Positions 1-9,338 of a stretch of DNA of 47,143 nucleotides are shown here, in pieces (the first letter of the stretch is position 1; each line of letters begins with the position of its first letter). The stretch is from Ascoidea tarda (nom. inval.) (Eukaryota; Ascomycota; Saccharomycetes; Ascoideales; Ascoideaceae): the NCBI GenBank assembly GCA_030560485.1, contig JAKTTS010000057.1:1-47143 (forward strand). The letters are read 5' to 3'. Position numbers and translations under genes: made by a program. The notes under the pieces were generated by a model. The model saw nothing but the letters and a program-made list of their open reading frames with translations, did no database searches and had not been told where the DNA came from.

Positions 1-775
1 ATAACAATCGTTTAAAATCTTATTAAAGGGTATGTTCTAATTATTCAAGTGTCTAGCTATTTAATTTTGATCAAAATAATCTGTTTATGATGTATTTCCA
101 CAATCTCACGACGGTCAACTGCGTTTGCTATTATATTTTAGCAGACTTTGATGATATTCTGCCTTTGACAAGGCAGTGGTCTGAACTTGATTTATTTTGA
201 TTAAATTAAAATAGGCCCAAGAAAACGTTTTCAAAGAAATCAATCACTAACTCATTACTAGAAATTGTATGTTGTGTATTTATTCTACTATATACCTTGT
301 ATCGCTCTCTATAATCCAATTGATATGATGACCAAACTTATATACCCAAATTTATGATCTTTGATATGAATATAAAACATTATCGATTTGCATGTCAGTC
401 TGATTTTCATTGGTTGTGGATTGGATGCTCTGGCTTGATCTCCTCTGGTGCTTTATACTAACAGTAGCCTTTTATAGCAATACACACTCCTCCTCTTCCT
501 TTTCCTGTAGTTCTTCTGCTTCTACTTCTGCTTCTTCTGCTTCGGATTTTGTTTCCAAAAACCTGCGCCAACTTTACGATGGCTTTGATTTGCGAAAACT
601 TTGCTTATGAACGTTTCGTCTTCTGTCCTATCTTGGCTTTGCTATCTTAAGTTCCTTCTCCAATCTTCTGTAACACTTTCTTCTGGCACTGTATCCTTCT
701 ATATTGCTCACAGTGTTCTTCATATTCTTTATTCCCTTCATCTCCAACGCATTGATACTCAAATCTACCTCCGAA
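1..775. other. Intergenic region and leader upstream of the PEX28/29-type gene
   Basis: No convincing gene is visible. Reading frames crossing the left edge close within a few codons, so no partial gene enters from the left. Bases 480-770 are pyrimidine-rich on the plus strand and contain open stretches without recognisable protein content. A GTATGT at 30-35 (another at 267-272) and a TACTAAC at 456-462 followed by an AG at 476-477 could be the ends of an intron in an upstream leader or a small unrecognised gene. Confidence 0.5.
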
Positions 776-2869
776 ATGCCTTCCAGATTCAGGAAAACTG
801 CAATCAGCAGCTTGTCTCATCTCTACGATTATACCTCCAACGCCGCCAACAAAAACAACAATGTTGCCATTGGTGCTGCTGCCTCCTTGATAGGCATTGG
901 TTTGGATTCTGTTAACTCTTCAGGAAGTGCCAAAACCCAGTTGGATCAGTCAAATCTATCCACAAATAACCTCCTTCTTGAAAGTAATCCCAATAACAAC
1001 TCTATCGATAACATCAACGATAACTCAAGTTTAACCCACAATTCAAATTCAAATCTTAACCCAAATTCGCTTTCAAATTTGAATTTGAATGTGTTTTCCA
1101 CCCCAAATTCAAATTTTTGGAATGATGAAAACTTTGAACCATCAAACCCTTTTTATCACAATGATCTGGACAGTATTTCTACAAACAACGCTCCAATTGA
1201 TTCTTCGACAAAGAAAGATCACTTTATGGATAAATTTTTTGACAAGTTATTAATTCATGCTATACCAAATGACATGCCAAATAAAGACAAATTTCAATCA
1301 AGAATCAATGATCCCCTACGAAAAAATACTCCTGAACTATCCATAAAATTGCTATTCAAAAATATCAAAAAATTAATGGATAGAGCAGGAAGTATATTTG
1401 AATTCCAATATCTAATTATACAAATATTCACCTGGAATGATCCCATTATAACTCTCAATTCTTTAATCATTTATACCTACTGCTGTCTTTACCCATACTT
1501 GATCTTAATGTTGCCTTTGCTATATCTATTATTGGTTATAATGCTTCCTTCTTATAGCTACAGGCATCCTCTATTGTCCATTCAATCCCTAATACCCTTT
1601 AAAAGAAAGGACTCCCAAACTTTTATCGAATACTTATTAAATTCAACCATAGTTGAAAATAACGAGGTTTATGCTAAAAATAATGAATATATAAATCAAA
1701 GAAGATGGGTTTTGAAAAAAAACAATTTAAACAGCAGCTCCAACATCAATTTATCCGATACCAACTCGAGTGACCCTTCTTCTTTTTATGCTCCTTCTGA
1801 AATCTCCTTTCTTAATGGTTCAGCACTAAACTTTTCTGATATCAAATCCGGTAAACTTTTCAACAAACTTACAAATAATAGGATTTCAAACAAATTCAAT
1901 ATCAATGATAATGCTAATGATACCGATGATGATAATATTAATGCAAATAACGATATCACTACCAATAATGGCATTATTTCAAATGATAATCTGAATTCAA
2001 ATGTAAACATCAATGAAAACCTATTTGAAAATGAAAATTACGATAAAAAGGTAAAGCTTGACACAAGATTTTTAAGATATAATATGGATTTATTTGTTAA
2101 TATAAGAGATTTCCAAAATTTATTAACATATATACTAGAATTATTTGACCAACTTGAAATGTTCATATATGGAACCGCTGGCTTTAAAAATGAAAAGGAC
2201 TCGACTGCTTTCTTTTATACTGTTTTACTTCTAATCGTACTGATCTTTATTGTTGGCCCATATATCCCTTGGGCTTTGGTCTTTATATTTTTTGGTTGGG
2301 TTGTCCTCACTGTAACTAATCCCTTGGTCTTAAAGCACATCTCCCAATATAACACTCTAATTAATAATGAAAAGGAAAAAATCGACCAAGTTATTGTCAA
2401 ACATAAGAGAACAGATATAATTTTAGATGAAAAGCCTTATTTTAATTTGATTGAAATCTTTGAAATCGAAAAGCAAGGCATAATCTTTAACTCATGGATA
2501 CCAGAAGCTTTTTCAACTATTGTTTTTGATCCAAATTGTTCTGAAAGAAAGAAAAAAAGTCCACCTGATGGTGTAAAACATCTTGATAATGTTTTGCCCC
2601 CAATTAGTTGGAAGTTTTACTTAAAGAAAAACACATCTTCATCAAAACCATATGAATTCGAAGACCAAGAAGAATATGAATGGAAAATCGATTATAATCC
2701 TAAAAATTGGCTAAAAGAAAGAAGCATCCCCAATATTTATGTTAAAAATAATCATGATTCATGGGTATACGATTCTGATGACACGACCGATGGTATTTGG
2801 AGAAGAAGAAGATGGACAAGAATTGTATATAGATATGCTAAACCAGCCAGAAAACCATTCTATCATTAA
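776..2869 (+). CDS. PEX28: Peroxisomal membrane protein of the Pex24/Pex28/Pex29 family
   Basis: A 697-residue protein starting at the first good ATG (MPSRFRKTAISS). The open frame continues upstream but without another ATG. Order seen: an Asn/Ser-rich N-terminus, a conserved block near residues 140-230 (HFMDKFFDKLL through a hydrophobic hairpin rich in Leu/Tyr), an Asn/Asp-rich insert around 360-430, a second hydrophobic hairpin near 480-525, and a C-terminal dysferlin-like domain ending in WVYDSDDTTDGIWRRRRW. That layout is the Pex24-type peroxin family, ER/peroxisome membrane proteins that control peroxisome number, size and contact with the ER. The family assignment is secure. The choice between PEX28 and PEX29 is not, and the symbol is a best guess. 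The gene is convergent with ITT1, 241 bases apart. Confidence 0.75.
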   Translation: MPSRFRKTAISSLSHLYDYTSNAANKNNNVAIGAAASLIGIGLDSVNSSGSAKTQLDQSNLSTNNLLLESNPNNNSIDNINDNSSLTHNSNSNLNPNSLSNLNLNVFSTPNSNFWNDENFEPSNPFYHNDLDSISTNNAPIDSSTKKDHFMDKFFDKLLIHAIPNDMPNKDKFQSRINDPLRKNTPELSIKLLFKNIKKLMDRAGSIFEFQYLIIQIFTWNDPIITLNSLIIYTYCCLYPYLILMLPLLYLLLVIMLPSYSYRHPLLSIQSLIPFKRKDSQTFIEYLLNSTIVENNEVYAKNNEYINQRRWVLKKNNLNSSSNINLSDTNSSDPSSFYAPSEISFLNGSALNFSDIKSGKLFNKLTNNRISNKFNINDNANDTDDDNINANNDITTNNGIISNDNLNSNVNINENLFENENYDKKVKLDTRFLRYNMDLFVNIRDFQNLLTYILELFDQLEMFIYGTAGFKNEKDSTAFFYTVLLLIVLIFIVGPYIPWALVFIFFGWVVLTVTNPLVLKHISQYNTLINNEKEKIDQVIVKHKRTDIILDEKPYFNLIEIFEIEKQGIIFNSWIPEAFSTIVFDPNCSERKKKSPPDGVKHLDNVLPPISWKFYLKKNTSSSKPYEFEDQEEYEWKIDYNPKNWLKERSIPNIYVKNNHDSWVYDSDDTTDGIWRRRRWTRIVYRYAKPARKPFYH

Positions 2870-3110
2870 TTATATAAATTTTATTAACAAATAAGAATAT
2901 TAAACTTTAAGAGCTTTTGATATAAATATAAAAAAAATCAAAAACAAAAAATTTTATTAAATAGTCTATAACTAATAAATAAACCAAAATAGCAAGCTTT
3001 AATGAATATTACCATTAACAGGAAAAAAACAGCCCCAAATAAAGATATAAAAAAACAAAATATGTATATATCAAAACAAAAAAAATACGAGATTGGAATC
3101 TTTAATATTG

Positions 3111-4799
3111 TTAATTTGCAAGTTGATCATCTTTATCAAATAATTTACCACTGCATAAACTTGACGTATTTTCAGTATTAAAATGATAATAAGGATTTCC
3201 AAAGGTAATATCTGTACCACATAAATTACAAAACAATGTGGAACAATAAGGACATTTCATTTTATTACATCCTTCAAACTTTTGAACCACTAAATCACAG
3301 CTTGGACATCTAGAAATTTTATTTGATTTATCTCTTATAGCCTTTTCAAATAACTCCTCGGCAATTTTTTCAGAGCTGTATTTTTGTAAGGCATCTTTTA
3401 ATCTTTTTCTGCCATAAAAATATTGCAATTTAGTTAGTTCAATCTTCTTTTTATCATATTGTTTTTTCAATTCCAATGAATTCTGAAATTCATCTTCTAA
3501 ATTTCTAACTTCTTGATATAAAGCTAAATAATTTTGAATAACATCTTCATCAATTTCAAAACTTAATCTGCAAGAGTTGGTAGTACCATGCCATGAATGT
3601 TGGCACAAAGCACAAAATGCAAAATTGCAGTGAGAACATATAACTAAATCATCATCAATATTAATTCGAATAAATCTCTGTTTACAATCTTCAAAGGGAC
3701 ATTCAATAATTTTATTTGGAAATAATGAAGCATATATTGACAACTGATCATTTTTTAATAACTTCAAATATTTTTCAATCATTTGATTGATATTAAAAGT
3801 TGAGATATCTGACTCAATATTTTTTTGATAATTTTTATTCAAATCGCATTTTGCTTTAATTTTATTGTATAAGTTTATTAAAAAATCTTTCGATATTGGA
3901 ATTTGAAATAAATTTTCTTCGAATTTTTTAATTGTCATTAATTCATTTGCGTTTGTATTTGTATTTGTATTTTGATTATTATTGGTATTTAAAAAATTTT
4001 TAACAGAATTTAGATTTTTGACGTATGTTTTGTTGCATTCATAATTTGGACAATGAATATTCCTTATACTTCCATTTTTAATTTCGTTGAAAAAAAAATT
4101 AAATAAACATTTATCACAAAACGTATGGTTGCATTTATTTATAACTGAACCTTCAGAGCCTTTAAAGTAATCTTGACAAATGTCACAAAACAAGGTTTTA
4201 TTATTAAATTCATCAATCAATGTTTTTTCATTAAACGATTTGATTTTTTGAAAGATGTTAGGATCATTAACTGAATAAACTTCACTCCTGTGATCCTTTT
4301 CTATTGACGATAAGTTGAAAAAATCAGAGGCTTTATCATTGATATGATCTATAAAATTGAAAATAATTATATCGTTCAATTCTCGAAATATGTTAACTAA
4401 TTGTGTTTTAAGATCATTGATTGTTGCAGAAGGCAACCAGCAAGAAAGCAAATCAAAAGCTGGAGGATCTGATAATGGATAGGAATCAACTAGTTTGAAA
4501 TTTAAAATCAAAGATGGAAAATAGCTCACTTTTGTCGATTCCATTTCCATTTTGTTTTGACTATCAGTTAGTTTAAGAAAAATTGGATTTATTGGAATTA
4601 TAGGTATTTCTACTGAACCTTCTAATTTTCTGAAATTTATTCTTGATTCAGGATAAATCGCCTTTATCGAGCTTAGTTCTTCAACTCTTGGATCTTCTTC
4701 GTCAACATCGTTGTCTCCATAATAAAGAGAAATTCCATCGTAATCATCACCTATCTGATCTCCATTTTGCCTGTAGATACGGCGAGACATGTCTTCCAT
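3111..4799 (-). CDS. ITT1: RBR-type E3 ubiquitin ligase (Itt1-like): RWD, RING1, IBR, RING2
   Basis: Read from M at 4799 this is 562 residues. ATGs at 4865 and 4880 are in frame and would add 22 or 27 residues without acidic or domain content. An acidic N-terminus leads into an RWD domain (about 38-160, ELSSIKAIYPES). RING1 is near 205-253 (CDICQ ... CNHTFCDKC ... CPNYEC), the IBR near 367-410 (CPFEDC ... CSHC ... CALC ... H/C), and RING2 near 498-529. In RBR ligases the Cys in the GCNKMKC motif (about residue 511) accepts ubiquitin before transfer, and it is present. Itt1 interacts with translation release factors in S. cerevisiae and affects termination; that role here is inferred from family. 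It is longer than S. cerevisiae Itt1 because of Asn-rich inserts between RING1 and IBR. It is divergent from ADA2. Confidence 0.88.
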   Translation of the reverse strand: MEDMSRRIYRQNGDQIGDDYDGISLYYGDNDVDEEDPRVEELSSIKAIYPESRINFRKLEGSVEIPIIPINPIFLKLTDSQNKMEMESTKVSYFPSLILNFKLVDSYPLSDPPAFDLLSCWLPSATINDLKTQLVNIFRELNDIIIFNFIDHINDKASDFFNLSSIEKDHRSEVYSVNDPNIFQKIKSFNEKTLIDEFNNKTLFCDICQDYFKGSEGSVINKCNHTFCDKCLFNFFFNEIKNGSIRNIHCPNYECNKTYVKNLNSVKNFLNTNNNQNTNTNTNANELMTIKKFEENLFQIPISKDFLINLYNKIKAKCDLNKNYQKNIESDISTFNINQMIEKYLKLLKNDQLSIYASLFPNKIIECPFEDCKQRFIRINIDDDLVICSHCNFAFCALCQHSWHGTTNSCRLSFEIDEDVIQNYLALYQEVRNLEDEFQNSLELKKQYDKKKIELTKLQYFYGRKRLKDALQKYSSEKIAEELFEKAIRDKSNKISRCPSCDLVVQKFEGCNKMKCPYCSTLFCNLCGTDITFGNPYYHFNTENTSSLCSGKLFDKDDQLAN

Positions 4800-5215
4800 G
4801 GCATCGCTTTCGTAACAAAGAGTCTGAGTGGTTTCCAATGTGCTGACAGTCAGCAAGTAGCCCATGCTGGTTTTAAACATAACAACCAACGTTCTGATGA
4901 CTTCTGTTGGTCTCCAAAACACACCCTAAGCAGCTTCTCCAACACCCAGCACTGTCTGGCCTTTGGTTCAACAGCTTCAGCTCTCTTCTATCTACCCCAT
5001 CGACTCTTTACCAATCCACAAAAATGGCTCAATAAGCGCACCCACTCCTCTGGCTCCTTTTAGCACAATCTCAGACCCCTTTTAAGGAACCTCCTTCTCA
5101 GACCTCAAACCCCTGTCAGCTGACCTTATCTCGCTCTCGGCCGGGGTATTTTCGCTTTGGGTTCAAAATGTGAATTATTGTTTCTTCACCACTTTGGTGC
5201 AAGTGTTGTTGAAAT
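4800..5215. promoter_or_regulatory. Shared divergent promoter of ITT1 and ADA2
   Basis: About 416 bases between the two start codons. GC content is visibly higher than in other spacers, with a GC-rich patch near 5125-5155 (CTCGGCCGGGG). The open frames seen here look like composition artefacts. No clear TATA box was found close to either start. Confidence 0.6.
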
Positions 5216-6739
5216 ATGTCAAACAAATTTCATTGTGATGTTTGTTCTTCTGACGTTACTAATAGGGTAAGGATATCCTGTGCAGAGTGCGAAGGTTACG
5301 ACTTGTGCATCTCGTGTTTCTCAAATGGTGCATTCAGTGGGTCTCATAAACCTTATCACAAATATAGAGTTATAGAACAACATTGCTACCCTATATATGA
5401 CGATGATTGGGGTGCAGATGAAGAATTGCTATTGATTGAAGGTGCTCAGCAGTATGGAATAGGGAATTGGCAAGGAATTGCTGACCATATAGGCTTTTCC
5501 AGATCAAAGGAAGAAGTCGAAAACCATTATCACAAAGTATATTTGGATTCTAAAAATTTTCCGTTTCCAGACTCAAGTCTCGATGAGATAGATAGTGAAA
5601 ACAAAACCACTAAAGACAATAAAAATGATTTAAGAAAAAATACTGGGTATATACCCAAAATTACTCCTCAAATATTTGCACAAAATAGAAAAAAGCGAAT
5701 TGAGAAAAAGAGAAATACTCCATTGCCTCCACCAAAACCAAAACCTATAGCATCAACTCCACTTTGTCATGAAATTCAAGGCTATATGCCCGGCAGATTA
5801 GAATTTGAAACCGAATATGAAAACGATGCTGAGGTTCCTGTTAAAGATATGACTTTTGATCCAGATGACCAACCTGGTGACATTGATTTAAAATTATCAA
5901 TTTTGCATATTTACAATTCAAGATTGACTCTTAGAGCTGAAAGAAAAAAAATAATGATAAGAAATAATTTATTGGAATACAAGAAAAATCTTTCGATTGA
6001 AAAAAAAAGGACCAAAGAAGAACGAGAACTATTTAACAAAATTAAACCTTTCATACGGATTATGACTCCAGAAGATTTTCAAAAATTTTCAAATGATATT
6101 TTATTGGAATCTCAAATTAGAAATAAAATTTCTCAATTGCAAAATTGGAGAAATACTGGCTTAACCACAATTGAAAGTGGGTTTAAATATGAAAAGGATA
6201 AATCCTCAAAGTCAACTGTATCTCAAAGATATAACTTATCATCAAGACATTCAAGAAATGCAAACTATAATTCTTCAAGCCATTTAGATTTCCTTTCATC
6301 AACCTTAACTTCTAATGCAAACTCTTCATTTTCAAACTTATCTAACTCATTGATTCCAAATAGCTCATTGTCGAATTCAAATAACTCAAATATAAACTCC
6401 TCCAGCTTAAATTTGGCGTTAAATTCAAATCCAAATTTGGGTATAAACTCTAGCTCAAACCCAAATGCGTCAACACGAAAAAATGTGCAGGCTCCTTTGG
6501 ACATTTCCAATGCAACCGATGTTCACTTGTTGTCTATGGACGAACAGAAACTTTGCTCGTCTTTGAGAATCTTACCAAAGCCATACATGGCTATAAAGGA
6601 AACACTATTCAGAGAAATCTTGAGAACTGGAGGCATACTCAAGAAGAGAACTGCTAGAGAATTGTTGAAGATAGATGTGAATAAAACTTCCAAAATATAC
6701 GAGTTTTTCTTGCAACAACGTTGGCTAAAGCAAAACTAG
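5216..6739 (+). CDS. ADA2: Transcriptional adaptor Ada2 (SAGA/ADA histone acetyltransferase module)
   Basis: A 507-residue protein. A ZZ zinc finger occupies residues 7-48 (C7, C10, C22, C25, C31, C34, H44, H48). A SANT/Myb domain follows at about 63-112 (WGADEELLLIEGAQQYGIGNW), and a C-terminal SWIRM domain at about 430-507 (LLKIDVNKTSKIYEFF). This is the diagnostic Ada2 order. Ada2 binds and activates Gcn5 for nucleosomal histone H3 acetylation in SAGA and ADA complexes in the nucleus. S. cerevisiae Ada2 is 434 residues. The extra length is mainly a Ser/Asn-rich linker at about 340-430 just before SWIRM. The start is the first ATG of the frame, directly before the ZZ finger. The gene sits between ITT1 and ERV41. 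Confidence 0.97.
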   Translation: MSNKFHCDVCSSDVTNRVRISCAECEGYDLCISCFSNGAFSGSHKPYHKYRVIEQHCYPIYDDDWGADEELLLIEGAQQYGIGNWQGIADHIGFSRSKEEVENHYHKVYLDSKNFPFPDSSLDEIDSENKTTKDNKNDLRKNTGYIPKITPQIFAQNRKKRIEKKRNTPLPPPKPKPIASTPLCHEIQGYMPGRLEFETEYENDAEVPVKDMTFDPDDQPGDIDLKLSILHIYNSRLTLRAERKKIMIRNNLLEYKKNLSIEKKRTKEERELFNKIKPFIRIMTPEDFQKFSNDILLESQIRNKISQLQNWRNTGLTTIESGFKYEKDKSSKSTVSQRYNLSSRHSRNANYNSSSHLDFLSSTLTSNANSSFSNLSNSLIPNSSLSNSNNSNINSSSLNLALNSNPNLGINSSSNPNASTRKNVQAPLDISNATDVHLLSMDEQKLCSSLRILPKPYMAIKETLFREILRTGGILKKRTARELLKIDVNKTSKIYEFFLQQRWLKQN

Positions 6740-7169
6740 TCACATTACTTCTTTTTATTGTTTAATTCTATTTCCATGATCTCTCTTGCTGTGCTTCTTG
6801 ATTATTTTTATTTTATTTTATTTTTTTCTTCTGTCTGTTTTTTTAAAGTTATTTCTTATTCTTCTTTTGTATAGTATTTAAGTATTTAAGTTTTTTAATG
6901 ACAAGTGTTTTGTTTTTGCGGGGTTTACCAAGCTTTTTCAGATTGAAATTTTTCCTCATCTCTTACGTATCCCGATTCAAGGGGGCCACCCTAGAAAAAT
7001 CTCAAAGAAACATTTGCAGAGCTGTTCAGTTGAAATTTTAATGCTTATCTCTTTAGAATTTTATCTTTATTTCCATCTTCTTCTTCATTTTTCTCATTTT
7101 CTTCAATTTTTGTTGCATTAACTGGGTATTTTAGGTGTTGGTATATCTGCTGCATTTCTAGGATTTATA
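6740..7169. other. Spacer between ADA2 and ERV41
   Basis: About 430 bases, T-rich, holding the ADA2 3' end and the ERV41 promoter. A small GC-rich patch lies near 6980-6995 (GGGGGCCACCC). Nothing else is recognised. Confidence 0.5.
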
Positions 7170-8335
7170 ATGGACGAAAAACTTCAGGCTTTCAATGATC
7201 GTGTCAGAGGCTTACGAGCTTTCGATGCTTTTCGTATGTCGATATTAATGTTATTTCTTTTCCCATGTTTAAGATCTTTTATGGATTATTTTACTAACTG
7301 GTAAACACTACTCATAATTCACTATTAACTCAAGCAAAACTTGCGCCATCAAACACAGTCAGATCAACAAGAGGTGGGTATTCCACCATATTTCTCATGG
7401 TTGGAATATTTTTTTTAGTATGGATTGAGATTGGCGGTTGGATAGATGGTGAAATTGACCATCAGTTTTTTGTTAATGACCAAGTTGGAAAGAACTTGCA
7501 AATTAATATGGATATTGTTGTTGCAATGCCTTGCAATTTTATTAATACAAATGTTTTAGATATTACAAGCGATAGGTTATTAGCGACTGACTATTTAACT
7601 TATCAAGGTATAAATTTTTTTATTCCAGAAAATTATTTAGTCAATATACCAGGACAACCCATAAAGACTCCAGAAATTGATGAGATTATGAGGGAAAGTT
7701 TGTTAGCTGAATTTAGAGAATTGAACAATGATAAGAATTCAGGTGCCCCTGCCTGCCATATTTTTGGTTCAATACCAGTAAACAGAGTATCTGGTGATTT
7801 TCATATAACTGCTAAGGGAGTTGGCTATTTAGATCGTTCATCTGTTCCAATAGCTTCATTGAATTTTACACATGTCATCTCAGAGTTTTCATTTGGTGAA
7901 TTTTATCCATATTTAACTAATCCTTTAGATTTTACAGCAAAAGTGACTAAGGAGCAAAAACAAAGCTACCAATATTATATGTCGGTTGTTCCAACTACAT
8001 ATAAAAAATTGGGAGTTGAATTACAAACCTATCAATATTCATTGACTGAGCAAGATAAATTATTTAAAGATTTGAGATTAAATCATATTCCAGGGATTTT
8101 TTTCAAATATGATTTTGAGCCAATTTCACTTTTAATTCAAGAAAAGAGAATTTCATTTATCAGATTTATGACCAGACTAATAACAATTTGTGGTGGCATA
8201 ATAATTTCATTTCAGTGGTTTTATAAATCATTTGATCAAATATTAATATTTTTATTTGGTAAAAAATTTGCTCAAAGAGGTCAGGAAAAACCAAAAACTT
8301 TGTTGGATCAAGATATCAAAACTAATATTGAGTAA
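7170..8335 (+). CDS. ERV41: ERV41, COPII-vesicle cargo-receptor subunit; two exons (7170-7233 and 7335-8335)
   Basis: Splicing 7170-7233 to 7335-8335 gives 354 residues, against 352 in S. cerevisiae Erv41. The junction creates DAFPKLAPS, matching the family's conserved RGLKTFDAFPK start. An N-terminal transmembrane segment (IFLMVGIFFLVWIEIGGW) is followed by a large lumenal domain. That domain holds family blocks such as VQINMDI-like LQINMDI, CHIFGSIPVNRVSGDFHITAK, and HVISEFSFGEFYPY. A second membrane segment lies near residues 305-330, then a short cytosolic tail. Erv41 with Erv46 cycles between ER and Golgi and retrieves ER proteins. The unspliced frame would begin at an internal Met (7397) and lose the cytosolic N-terminus. 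Confidence 0.96.
7234..7334 (+). other. Spliceosomal intron in ERV41 (101 nt)
   Basis: The 5' splice site is GTATGT at 7234-7239. A perfect branch-point box TACTAAC lies at 7292-7298. The first AG downstream is at 7333-7334, 37 nt past the branch A. The spliced frame restores the conserved FDAFPK motif, so the intron is supported by both signals and homology. Confidence 0.97.
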
Positions 8336-8775
8336 TATTGGGTAATATTAAGTGAGAATGATTAAATCTCAAAATTCAAAAGCCCAAAAAAAAAGAGAAA
8401 AGATTGTGATCTATTTGATATTTATGAGTATATATTAAAATTCTTTAAAAAATGTAAAAAAATTCATTTGAAAAAACATAGTAGAGTTCTTATCAATTGC
8501 GTTATATTAAACAAGATTTGAGCCAATAAGCTCATTTTAGTTTCAATTACTATAATCGATCTTTAAAACAAAAAAATATTGTATTCTGGTATTAATTGAA
8601 AAATTAATGTTCGGCATCTTAGTATATAAATTTCGTACAACATATCCTAATAATTGAGAGGAATCCTGAGAAAATAGGGACCTCCATGTTCTGTTTGCAA
8701 TCACATTAGCATCAATAAAAACACGACTTGTACATTCTAATTATTTGTAATACACTTTTTCTTCTTCCTTTGTCC
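8336..8775. other. Convergent spacer between ERV41 and the inhibitor gene
   Basis: About 440 AT-rich bases carrying the 3' ends of two convergent genes. No gene, repeat or RNA was recognised. Confidence 0.5.
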
Positions 8776-9069
8776 TTATAAGATAGAGACAGTTGAATCC
8801 TTTTCAATGAATACAGGCCACTCTTCGCTGCTCACTTTGCTCTCAAAGGATACAACTAGATCATCAGGCAATTCAACAGTAAATCCAGTTAGAATGTTTG
8901 AGTATTCGTAGGTGATTTTACCACCTAGGTCTGCCAACACAGATTTAACACCTTTGATCCTCGAAGGAGGGGTTCTGTCTCCCTTCTGGAAGATAACTAA
9001 ATATTGGGATGCGATGGTACTGTGGATGATAAAAACCAAGACAAGGCTGATAAAACTAACAAACTTCAT
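8776..9069 (-). CDS. Secretory I9-type proteinase inhibitor (YHR138C/Pbi2-like)
   Basis: A 97-residue protein. Residues 1-20 form a typical signal peptide (K followed by a hydrophobic core, ending STIAS). The rest matches the propeptide-inhibitor I9 fold: YLVIFQKG strand, a helix with VKSVLADLGGKITYEY, then GFTVELPDD and a terminal EKDSTVSIL. S. cerevisiae has two such proteins: cytosolic Pbi2 (75 residues, inhibitor of vacuolar proteinase B and a factor in vacuole fusion) and YHR138C, which has a signal peptide. The signal peptide and the GGKITHEYS-like block make this the YHR138C type. Action in the secretory pathway or vacuole is inferred. A TATAAATA on the minus strand lies about 60 bases upstream (9128-9135). 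Confidence 0.85.
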   Translation of the reverse strand: MKFVSFISLVLVFIIHSTIASQYLVIFQKGDRTPPSRIKGVKSVLADLGGKITYEYSNILTGFTVELPDDLVVSFESKVSSEEWPVFIEKDSTVSIL

Positions 9070-9127
9070 TTTGCTTTCTGTATTGCACTGGTCTGCTGAA
9101 GGAAATAGAAAGGGTGAAATAGAAAGG

Positions 9128-9135
9128 TATTTATA
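9128..9135 (-). promoter_or_regulatory. TATA box of the inhibitor gene
   Basis: TATAAATA on the minus strand, about 60 bases before the start codon at 9069. Confidence 0.55.
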
Positions 9136-9248
9136 TTGTACTGGTTCTGACCTCTCTCAACGATGGAGTCTTTGATCGTGCACTTTAACCTTTCTCATTA
9201 CAAAACTTGAATCATTTCAGGTCGAAATGTGGAAAAGTGCCTTATCTT

Positions 9249-9274
9249 AGAGCCCTAGCGCAGCCTAGGGCTCT
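9249..9274. repeat. Perfect 10-bp inverted repeat with 6-base loop
   Basis: AGAGCCCTAG (9249-9258) and its exact reverse complement CTAGGGCTCT (9265-9274) surround CGCAGC. The element sits in the 269-base spacer between the POL4 3' end and the inhibitor gene's promoter. It could act as an RNA hairpin in the POL4 3' end or as a dyad protein-binding site; the sequence does not decide. Confidence 0.85.
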
Positions 9275-9338
9275 GTGCTATAAATACTTCCTTTATCTGC
9301 TTCTTTAATGGCGAAGAGAACAGTGCTGCCTCTGCTGC

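Noticed and set aside
410-915. Open frames with Ser-rich or Leu-rich content before the PEX28/29-type gene
   Set aside because: They start with non-ATG codons, overlap each other and have pyrimidine-driven composition with no recognisable protein.
4643-5063. Plus-strand frames over the ITT1 start and the ITT1/ADA2 spacer
   Set aside because: Antisense to a clear gene or within a GC-richer promoter; no domain content.
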